Assembly: GCA_900617975.1 (NCBI GenBank)
Contig: UZAE01013858.1
Location: 1 to 18,549 of the forward strand
Direction: 5' to 3'
Source of the DNA: Rodentolepis nana
Taxonomy: Eukaryota; Platyhelminthes; Cestoda; Cyclophyllidea; Hymenolepididae
Length of the DNA: 18,549 nucleotides
Under the pieces are notes generated by a model that saw only the letters and a program-made list of their open reading frames with translations, was not told the DNA's origin and did no database searches. Below are positions 1 through 8,357 of the stretch, piece by piece. Numbering within the stretch: position 1 is the first letter of the stretch; every line of letters starts with the position of its first letter. The translations under genes and the position numbers were made by a program.

Positions 1-23
1 GATTTACTTTAAATGATGGACAA

Positions 24-348
24 TAATTTATTTATATCAAATGGCAGGCGTTTTGATAGTTATCATTAGCCCTATGGTTGACTTCAGGCTTCACAAAGAA
101 GAAGGAACATCGAAGGGAAAAAAGTCGAGAGGGGGGAGGGAAGAGAAGAGTGTTTTAAAAATGTAAAAGAGACAGACACAAAGGTAGAAAAAAGGTGAGG
201 TGATTACTGTGGAAGTGGGCGGATATGACATTGGTGGAGTGATGGTAGTTTGAAGTGAGAAGTCAACTACCGGTTAATAGACTTTTTTGCCGTATGAGAA
301 TACGTTGCCCAGGGTGCACCACATGGAGGTAAGTCTATCGCGCACCCC
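24..348 (-). mobile_element. SINE-like retroposon, copy 1 (full length)
   Basis: This is a full-length copy of the dispersed repeat, about 325 bp, with its sense strand on minus. The head (reverse complement GGGGTGCGCGATAGAC) is at the right end and the AT-rich tail (ATATAAATAAATTA) at the left. It is flanked by a perfect 11-bp direct repeat, ATGATGGACAA, at 13-23 and 349-359; this fixes both ends and is what target-primed reverse transcription leaves. Internal landmarks are TGATAGTTATCA (a short palindrome near the tail), a purine-rich middle on plus, GAAGTGAGAAGTCAAC at 252-267, and a head block with CCACATGG (CCACGTGG in other copies). No protein is encoded. Family membership is certain from the other copies; the retroposon class is inferred from the target duplication and tail. 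Confidence 0.88.
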
Positions 349-359
349 ATGATGGACAA

Positions 360-1482
360 CTAAGAAACTTAATAAAATACTTTCAGTGTTAAGTAGACGT
401 ACCCACATTTTTAAAATAGAATTTTCATTATGCATAGGATAACTACCTATTTTTGAGTCAAAGTAAATGAAAAGGCGATGTCTAGACTCGAAATTTTGTT
501 GCCATGGTCAAAAAAACCGCATCGAATTCTACATATGATTGATAGTCCATGCTAACCCTCTGTAGAAGAGGGAACGTCTTCAATTCAATTTTCTTCTGCT
601 AAGATTCAATAGATATCCCCTATATCAATTTACTTGCAAATCTACCTCTCTTTCGAGCTGAATCCTGGAAGCAATTAAGCTGGAAATATTTTAATTATTC
701 TCTTAATCAAATTATTTCAAATTACATGATTTATCTCCAGTGGAAAAAATTGTTTTATATGAAAAATCCATTGCTATTATTCACGTCAGCAAATTACGCG
801 GTATCTTTTATGAGCCATAATCATCGGTGAGAATGTGGACATACCAAGGCGAAGTATTCCATTAAGGGTTGGAATAGTGTTTGAACCGTCGAGGGGCAAG
901 AAATGGAATGAACGTATTAAGACTCCTGGGTTACTTGACCCCATGGTTCAGGTAGAAGATAACGTCTGAGACGTACAAATCCTATTTATCAGTAGATGCT
1001 GTTGTCAAATAAGAGAAGTAATGTCATTTCTGCACACAGAAAAACAGTTCTCTCTAGGGCTTATTTAAGATGATCTCTGTTAATTTTCCACATTCAAAAC
1101 GCGTTGTTGCTTTCATTTTTACCAATTTTTCAGTTAAAATGGTTTCTTCAACGATTTACTTCTCCAGGACGCCTCAAAAAAACAAAGTGGAACTAGGTTG
1201 AGCATTAATGCTCACCAACCCAAAATTTTGTGCAGACATTTGTCCGAAACCATAATCTGCTCTCATTAATCTTGTCGTAGAAAAAAAGGTTTAGTGTCTT
1301 TTAATGTGTAATTAAAAATCATTGCTTACCAATTCCACCACCCGTCAAAGCGATTGGTTTGTTTGGTCTCCCATCGCTCACAGAGGGAGAGCATAGACGA
1401 GACAGAGTGAGGTACACACTTGCTTAAAAAAGGGGTCAGACGTGCAGAGACGCACGTTTGATGAGTCAGCAGTACACATCAT
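360..1482. other. Gene-free AT-rich tract
   Basis: I see no convincing gene in this stretch. It is mixed AT-rich sequence with only short palindromes: CCCTCT/AGAGGG around 556-572, ACGTCTGAGACGT near 963, and ACGTGC/GCACGT at 1440-1457. The last 160 bases are less AT-rich and carry the CCAAT and TGAGTCA motifs listed separately. Confidence 0.5.
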
Positions 1483-1580
1483 CCCCCCACCCCCCCCACC
1501 CCCACCACCCCCCCCACCCCCACCCTCCTCCAGCATTTAGACTGCCGCCAAATGGTCATTTTACACTTTAGGCTGAGTCA
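1329..1580. promoter_or_regulatory. Motif cluster, possible enhancer or promoter-proximal region
   Basis: Within 250 bases there are a CCAAT motif (1329-1333), an inverted CCAAT (ATTGG, 1353-1357) and two exact TGAGTCA sites (1462-1468 and 1574-1580). The first TGAGTCA sits in ATGAGTCAGCA, the half-palindrome form bound by CNC/Maf-type bZIP proteins in animals. A C-rich quadruplex-prone block lies between the two TGAGTCA sites. The motifs are visible, but a regulatory role is inference: short motifs recur by chance and no transcript start or coding exon is visible nearby. Confidence 0.15.
1483..1531. repeat. C-rich simple repeat (G-quadruplex motif on minus strand)
   Basis: About 49 bases made almost only of C, interrupted by single A residues, contain at least five C-runs of four or more with one-base spacers. 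The minus strand therefore carries a strong G-quadruplex motif and the plus strand an i-motif. It stands out sharply from the AT-rich surroundings. Confidence 0.9.
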
Positions 1581-1984
1581 GTCTAACCATAGTGAAAAGG
1601 AAAAACTGCCATCATCTTTCAATAGCGGCTACTGGCTGCATTCCACCAAAAGTGGGATTTGGACTCTTTTAAAGAGAAGTTGTGCCACTAATATCACCCA
1701 ATTTTATTGCCGTTAGTGAGAGGCTCATGCTATTTCTTTGGTGTCCAGGATTCCATTAGTTACAAACAGGTACAAAACCGTTTACCGACTTTGGATACTT
1801 CAAAGTCATGTTACAAATATTAAAGAGTTGTTGCCTCCTAGAGCTGAGTTTGTTTTAAATACGTAAATATCTGTATTTGACAATCTTTTAGATGAAAATC
1901 AAATTGAATATATGGAAGTTGCTCTAACGCGGCAAAATAATGATGTTGACAATCAAATAGCTACAGACTTTGTGTTCTTTACTG

Positions 1985-2242
1985 GGGGTGTGCGATAGAC
2001 TAACCTCCACGTGGTGCGCCCTGGGCAACGTATATTCATACGGAAAAAGCCTATTATTCGGCAGTTGACTTCTAACTTCAAACTACCATGGCACCACTGT
2101 ATGTCATATTCTACCACTTCCACAATACTCACCTTACCTTTTCTCTGCCTTTGTGTCTGTCTATCTCTTGCATCCTTGAATCACTTTTCTGTCCCCCCTC
2201 GCGAATTTTTCTTACTTTGATGTTCCTCCCCTCTTCTTCAAG
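1985..2242 (+). mobile_element. SINE-like retroposon, copy 2 (tail lost)
   Basis: The copy begins with the intact head GGGGTGTGCGATAGAC, then the CCTCCACGTGGTGC block and the inner arm GTTGACTTCT. The C/T-rich middle follows, ending at the TGTTCCTCCCCTCTTC block. Similarity stops there: the tail-side arm (AAGTCAACT), the GGGCTAATGATAAC block and the AT tail are absent. I find no target-site duplication, as expected if one end was deleted. The open frame over 2011-2220 is a by-product of the pyrimidine-rich sense strand. Confidence 0.83.
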
Positions 2243-4291
2243 AAATTTAGATCTGGACTAGAAATTTAACCTTCATCGACGTAACCTGGCACTCATTCAA
2301 ATTTTCAAATGGCAATGTTTCGCCTAAATTGGAGGAATTACAACCAAACATGAATAAAAATCTTTACGAATATTATTGGGACTTTTCGAAATAAGTGCGC
2401 TTCATGAACGTCACTCGCTTTTGATTTGCTTTTAATGTTAGTGATGGTACCGACTTCTAAATGTGTGTCAATTCAGTAAGATGTGGCATTAGATCCATTG
2501 TAAAGTTGAATACATGATGTAGGTGTACAAAAGCGCGCACATGTACATAGGTCATTGCTCGGTTTCCAATGAAAAGTAAATGAAATTTGGCACTGAAAGA
2601 TTAAAAACGCCCCTTTTTTCATCCAATTTCATTATTTGCTGTACTAGAAGTTGTTAAAGCTATAAATTAATGCTCAACTTTAGTAGAGAGAAAACACAAT
2701 TGCCTTGGTTTGCATCATACTTTTCATTACCTGTTCATGACCGATGTGAGTGGTTTTCATCAACAAATCCTTTCGGGAATTTAAGATCTGATTTGAAAAA
2801 AGACCCCTAAATTTAATAAGCTTCAGTTCCTATTTTCACCCTGATTAAGTTTAAGCAAACTTCAAGACTAGCATCTCTTCAAGTCAAAGTCCATAGCGGT
2901 GAAACCATACAGTGCTTATCACCGTTAATATTACTGATGTTTGCGGAATTAGGTAAGCATGGCGATGAAGGCATTGCTGTTGACAGAAGGTTGGAAAATT
3001 TGAGTAAATAAGCAAAAACCAATGAATAGAACTTACGATTCGTCTCACTTTTGCTTGATTTTAACACGAGAATCAACATTCAAATTGATGGAGGACTTAC
3101 GACTTCTATTATAAGTGTCATACCATTTATGGGAAAAGTTTTTAAGCTCAAAGATTAACATTTATCAATTTCAATTCGATTTCTCCTACCCCCACCCACT
3201 CCCACAAAAAAGCATAAAAGCGTTCTTTTAAGTTAATTGAACCTTTTCTCGATGTGATGAACCTCATACCAGGTAATTGAGAAACGGTTGTACCAACATC
3301 TATTAACTGTGTACTTTAAAATACGAATTGTACGAACTTAATTGCATCGGATATGGGTTATTTTGCTAAAATGCATTGTTCTCAAGCTAATAGCATCATT
3401 GAGCTTTCAAGAAAAGTCATTTTGGATGTCCAGCCATTTTGCGGCTGATTGTTTTAATGCTTTTGCTATAAGTTCAATATTTCAAACGTTAAATGACCAC
3501 GTAGGCTGCTATTAATAATTTATGATGCGTGTTTAGTGTTAAAAGGGAGTTAAAACGTGCATAAGCATAAATTTTAACGGAATTAAAATTTTATTTCACC
3601 CACTAAAGTAAAATAAACTTAATTTTTTAGCACCATATTTGAAATTGAGCTCGAGAACAGGTCAAAATGAGATAAATATTTTTTACAACATTATCATTTT
3701 GTTCTTCATTTTCACCACATTTATTCTTCTTGGTGGGTCTGCTTGAATATTTTAAAAATCGTTGGCTGATTCGAGAGCAACTTTATCAACATTCACCTTC
3801 CAGAAATGGGGGAAAATTCGCAGGGCATAGATTTAATGGCAACCGCGTTGCTAACTTACTTTTAGATTAGAAATTGAAATTTAAAATTATACCAGCAGTT
3901 TGTTTAATTGATGCAAAGGCATATCCTTCATCCCTTAACTGCGAAAACAGAGATATCTTGGCCGCAGTAAAGACATTTCGACGCGTAGTTAGCAAAGACG
4001 TGTTCAATCTTAAAAAATTGAAAATGGTAAATTTTTACATTAATTATTACCTCAACAAAAGGCTACCTACTTCGTTTCATTTTAAAGTAGCTCATTTAAT
4101 CTATTCTTGAAGAACGTTTTGCTGAAGGCTTCCCCATTCTCCCAAATACGTTTTCTTCTTACATCAGTGAGGATTTGAAATGAATTAATAAAACCAAGAA
4201 AAAGAGTTGCTTAAAAGTGATTTACTCATAGGAATAGACTATACGACTTAAAGCGCATGGCTTGCCTATGAAGGCACTCATATTACTTAAT
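2243..4291. other. Gene-free tract with one intron-like motif pair
   Basis: I see no recognisable gene or repeat copy. On the minus strand a GTAAGT donor-like site and a CAACAG acceptor-like site enclose exactly 60 bases (3036 down to 2977) inside a frame open over 2879-3079; this is only suggestive. A frame open on plus at 3874-4110 starts with TTG and resembles no protein I know. The remainder is AT-rich with homopolymer runs. Confidence 0.4.
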
Positions 4292-4305
4292 GGTTACTAA
4301 TATTA

Positions 4306-4509
4306 TTATTATTTCAAATGGCAAGATTAATGATAAATATCATTAGCCCAATGTACCGAGGAAGTGGTCGAGTATAATATACAGTGGGGTCATAGTAATT
4401 TGAAGTGAGAAGTCTACTCCCGATTTTTAATGACTTTTTTGTTGCATGAAAATACGTTGTCCAGCGGGCACTACGTGGAGGTATGTCTATCGTAGCCCCC
4501 CCCCCTCCC
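4306..4509 (-). mobile_element. SINE-like retroposon, copy 3 (internal deletion)
   Basis: Sense strand is minus. The tail side (AATAATAAT, then CATTTG read on minus) is at the left and the head at the right. The copy is about 204 bp because roughly 120-130 bases are missing: the ATTAGCCC block near the tail joins almost directly to the GAAGTGGTCGAGTAT block. The head C-run is expanded to ten C (4496-4505). The flanks hold a 14-bp direct repeat with one mismatch, GGTTACTAATATTA at 4292-4305 and GGTTAATAATATTA at 4510-4523. This shows the element inserted as a unit and was then, or was already, internally deleted. Confidence 0.82.
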
Positions 4510-4523
4510 GGTTAATAATATTA

Positions 4524-4819
4524 GTAAATACAAATTTGGTATAGATTTTATGCCACATAAAATCTAAACACCTTAAATTGCATTCTAGTAACATGCATTT
4601 AACCCACTATTAAGGCTCAAGGTTCTAGGTGGGGGAGGGGGTGAGGGGAGACACTGATATAATCTCGGTGTGCGAGTCGTGTGAATGAAATCGCTTAGTT
4701 TTGTGCATCAGCAATTAATAACACATTGTATTTCGTTGTCAAGACCTTGCTTTCAATGCCAACGGGGTTGGATTCGAAACTAATAATGCGTCCTCTTTAT
4801 TCAATTGGAAGTCCGGCTG
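4524..4819. other. Spacer between repeat copies, with a G-rich tract
   Basis: This 296-bp spacer has no gene. It holds a G-rich block at 4631-4648 (runs of five, five and four G) which lacks the fourth long run needed for a canonical quadruplex. Confidence 0.5.
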
Positions 4820-4830
4820 GATTCAAAAGT

Positions 4831-5317
4831 ATTTATAACAAATGGCAGGCGTTTAGATAGTAAACATTAGCCCTTTAGTTGACTTCGGGCTTCACAGAGG
4901 GGAGGTTCACCAAAGTAGAATAAAGGCGATGGGTGGGGAACAGAATTACATCAAAGTGAAAAAAAGTCGAGACTGGGGGGCGGGACAGGAACATTAGAGT
5001 GGCTTCACAGAGGGGAGGAGGAACATCAAAGTGAGAAGAATTCAAGAGGGGGAACAGAAAAGTGATTCAAGGATGCAAAAGAGATAGACAGACACGTGGG
5101 GAACAGAAGAGTGATTCACAGGTGTAAAATAAACAGACAGACACAAAGGCTCAGAAAGGGTAAGATGAGTACTGTGGTAGGGGTCGAATATGACATGTAG
5201 TGGGGGTGATGGTAGTTTGAAGTGAGAAGTCGACTGCCGGTTAATAGACTTCTTTGTCGTATGATTAAACGTTGCCCAGGGTGCACCACTTGGAAGTAAG
5301 TCTATCCCACACCCCCA
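4831..5317 (-). mobile_element. SINE-like retroposon, copy 4 (expanded by internal duplications)
   Basis: This is the longest copy, about 487 bp, sense strand minus, flanked by a perfect 11-bp direct repeat GATTCAAAAGT at 4820-4830 and 5318-5328. The extra length comes from duplications in the purine-rich (plus) middle. GGCTTCACAGAGGGGAGG occurs at both 4888-4905 and 5001-5018. A roughly 49-bp unit starting GGGGAACAGAA and ending ACAGACAC is repeated in tandem at about 5049-5095 and 5098-5144. Both ends are intact: tail AAATGGCAGGCG at the left and a CCACACCCCC head at the right. The inner arms are GTTGACTTCGGGCTTC (4878-4893) and GAAGTGAGAAGTCGAC (5219-5234). Confidence 0.88.
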
Positions 5318-5328
5318 GATTCAAAAGT

Positions 5329-6222
5329 GGAACTTTGCATTTTAATCTTTACAGTTCTATTCTGCTGTAGACCACTCAAAATTATAGTCGAAAGGTGGGC
5401 ACTTGAAAGCACTTGTTTTGACTATTGAAAACACTGACTATGTCGATGACTTGATCGTGATGTCTAATTGAAAGTTAATTGAAACTTCCTAACTTTAAAC
5501 TTATCTTCCTGAATACTGCATGAAAAGACGGTAATTCCAGCCTCTAGTAATATAAATCCCATTTTAAGGGAATTTGACGAAAAAGGTGAGAAATGCTTAG
5601 CTGGCAATTGTAAGCGAACTATCCCGGGATACATCACCATGAATAGAACTGTTCCGCCTCTGCACAAAGAACAAAATCGATTTTCATTGTCAAACATTTT
5701 TTTGTTCTCACAATCAATAAGGATATTTGAAAAGACAAATCTCAGAGTGACATTCTTCGTATTTATATCTGATTTAGTACAAACATTAAAGAAGAATTGT
5801 CTTCTGTGGTCCGAGGAAGGAAGAAGACGTTGTAAAAAATTCATATTCTCTCCAAAAATGGGGTAATTGTGCTAATTAGTACGTTACATTCTTTACTTAT
5901 TACTGGACGTCAATAACACTTTATAGATCTGTGCTATTAACATCGGGCGGATTGACGTATTGTAACGCCGCTTAATGTCCTTCTTCAGTAAAACGAATAT
6001 ATGGAAGGTTTCTACCTCGTGATTCGTCAAGATTCAAAGAGTTTCGTATATATATATGTATATGTATATGTATATAGGTGTGTGTATGTTGAGCTTTTAG
6101 TATCTGACAATCATGGACTTAAAATTCATTCCTAATTTTTAACAATGCTATAAATCCGAAGATTTTTTCCAATCATATCAAATTTTAAGTTTTTATGGTA
6201 CTTTTTGAAGCTCGCGATGGAA
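5329..6222. other. Spacer with a doubtful open frame and a microsatellite
   Basis: A frame open for 126 codons on minus (5844 to 5464, ATG start) and a shorter overlapping one on plus (5639-5866) occupy the same bases. Neither resembles a protein I know, and a frame this long can occur by chance in a window of this size, so I do not call a gene. A TA/TATATG microsatellite follows. Confidence 0.4.
6046..6088. repeat. TA / TATATG / TG microsatellite
   Basis: A compound simple repeat: a run of alternating TA, three TATATG-like units and a short GTGTGT run. Such tracts are length-polymorphic in animal genomes. Confidence 0.85.
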
Positions 6223-6533
6223 TTACATCCACGTGGTGCACCCTGGGCAACGTATACTCATACGGCAAAAAGTCTATCAACCGGCAGTTTGCAATTGACC
6301 TCAAACTACCATAACCCGACTTTGTGTCATATTCCACCACTTCCACAATACACCCCTCACCTCACCCTTTTCCCTACCTTTTTGTCTGTCTGTCTGTCTC
6401 TTTTACATCTGTGTATCACTCTTCTGTCCCCCCTCTCCACTTTTTGTAACTGTCCGTTCCTCTCCTCTGGGAAGTCAGAAGTCAACTAGAGGGCTAATGA
6501 ATATCATCATAAAGCCTGCCATTTGATTTAAAT
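6223..6533 (+). mobile_element. SINE-like retroposon, copy 5 (head truncated)
   Basis: Sense strand is plus. The head GGGGTGTGCGATAGAC is missing and similarity begins at TTACATCCACGTGG. The rest is intact through the C/T-rich middle (with a TGTCTGTCTGTC run), the tail-side arm GAAGTCAGAAGTCAACT (6471-6487), GGGCTAATGA and the end GCCTGCCATTTGATTTAAAT. The tail-proximal block reads ATCATCATAAAGCC, a variant shared with copy 7 but not with copies 1, 4 and 6. Flanks show only a weak GCTCG match, so the target duplication is not established. The open frame across this copy is a composition effect. Confidence 0.82.
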
Positions 6534-8308
6534 GCTCGAGTACTACCTCTTTCATCAAGTGCAACAATTGCTCAGATTCTTTGTGCCATCAAAATTGGAT
6601 GCATTGGTGGCCTCAACCTCCCACCCAAACTTTATCGAGGAGATTGGACTGAGTTGATTCGATTAATAGCTGTTAAACATTTATGACCTCCTTAATATCA
6701 TCACAGAAATTAGGAAAATTTTACAATTTACTCAAAAGAATTCACCCATTGTCATAATGCATTTTAATAAAACCTAAATGCAAGAAAACGTCCCTTCATG
6801 TTGATAATTATGATTGTACTGATAAAATAATTTATTTGACGCGGAGACATTCAAGAGGCATTAGAAACCATTACAAATTTTGATATTCTAAATATCATCA
6901 ATTGGGAAATGCTGAGCCCAACGTATGGGGTCGAATCAACGAAAGAGTTTGCCCATCCTTGTTCCTAATCAGCTCACTTTTAAGAGTTGGTGATGTCATC
7001 AGAAAGAGTACCATTGGAATAGCAGGATCCTGGACCAATATATCATGTTTTTTTGGTTTAGTAACTTATTTACAAATATATTTAAAAATTTACGAATAAG
7101 AGTACATACTTTAAAGCTTCAAATGACCACAATGTTTTCTTAATAAGGAAGTCCGCGTATAAATATTTCAATAATTTGGAGGGAGGAAGTCATTTGTAAA
7201 TTGTAATATGCCCTAGTAGTATTTCAAAATACAATTAAATTAACTCAAATCTTGTTTCAATTGTTAGAAGATAAGGCTAACAAGTATTAAAACGATCCGC
7301 CAAGTTAAAACCAAATTAGAATATAGAAATGTCTACTAAATTAACCCGAAGAAATATGGAAATCTAAGACAGCAGACGGGTAAAACATATGTTCCTAAAT
7401 TTGAAAGAAGGCACGTGAAGCTTCAAATCCCTTTCCACTTCTGCAATCCACTTTGGAGACTTACTTTAACTCCTATGCTCAAAAAATATTTTATGAACTT
7501 TTCGTATAAATTTTCCTTGCCTATTGGTTATTGATGAAGAGCCTAAATACCCTCATAGGCAGGACACCATACATTCACTTTTGAGGAATTAGTACCATTG
7601 GAACAAGGTAGCCACCCGAATTCAACTGCATGAAATTGCAATGTTGAAGAATACGCTAAAAGTGGACGGAACCTAGATTTTGGAGGTCATGTAATACAAT
7701 AAGTAATAATGTTTCATGGAATGCCCTTAATTCTGAAATGGAGTATTTTAAGTTTATGAAAAACTAAATTGTGAATTGTGTGACATAAAATTACGTTTTT
7801 ATTTTAAAGTGTCTACCACGAAGGACTGTAATTAGCTACACCTGGAATCCAATTAACATTTATTTACCACAGCATAAATTGTAGATTAATATCTAGCGAA
7901 TTTCCTCAGGCAAATGCTAATTTCTTCTAGCAGTTGTCAATTTCTATCAGACATGATTACCTAAATCCGTCCGTTTATCTAGCACATATTGAAGGAAAAT
8001 TAAGCATAATAAAATTTAGCAACCTATTAAAAAGAGCTCATTTGATTAAATGACAAATATGTTTGGATAATATTTGTGAATCTAACATATCATTGCTTAT
8101 TAGTTGTTGACAAAATTTACCAACTGCGATTGGCTTTTAAATTTGATTGGTTCAATTCCTGACCTTTTTTTATTCTGCCCTTCATTCTCTCATATCTGAT
8201 TCTTATGGCAAACGTTATTCAGTACCATTTACAATAGACTTAAACAATGCCATCTTCTGGTTAGGTAGGTAGAATATGCCTCAAACAAGTACTGAAAATT
8301 AGCTCTAA
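6534..8308. other. AT-rich tract, nothing recognised
   Basis: No repeat copy, RNA gene or protein family is recognisable. A frame open over 6902-7099 on plus begins with TTG and looks like chance. The sequence is evenly AT-rich with scattered A and T runs, consistent with intergenic or long-intron DNA. Confidence 0.5.
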
Positions 8309-8357
8309 GGGGGGGGTGTAGAAGGAGGGGGGGGGGGGGGGGGGANNNNGGGGGGGG
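8309..8357. repeat. Poly-G tract containing a 4-N assembly gap
   Basis: Eight G (8309-8316), a short spacer TGTAGAAGGA, 18 G (8327-8344), one A, four N (8346-8349) and eight more G (8350-8357). The N run sits inside the homopolymer, so the true length here is unresolved and the bases next to the gap should be treated as uncertain. Confidence 0.95.

Noticed and set aside
24..348. Repeat family as a MITE (DNA transposon)
   Set aside because: The outermost ends are not inverted repeats (head GGGGTGTGCG versus tail CATTTG plus AT run), the target duplications vary from about 9 to 14 bp, and the inverted arms are internal.
2011..2220. Plus-strand open frame inside repeat copy 2, with a similar frame in copy 7 (15777-16016, minus)
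   Set aside because: Both follow the sense strand of the repeat, which is C/T-rich and so poor in stop codons. Copy 8 has a stop in the same frame, and copy 5 is open in a different frame, so no protein is conserved.
5464..5866. Overlapping open frames on both strands (126 codons minus, 75 plus)
   Set aside because: Neither resembles a known protein, no splice or poly(A) context favours one strand, and a frame of this length can arise by chance in a window this size. Homology or transcripts would be needed.
6205..6489. Plus-strand open frame of 94 codons across copy 5
   Set aside because: It starts outside the repeat, runs through its pyrimidine tract and has Leu/Ser/Pro/Thr-rich composition expected of C/T-rich DNA.
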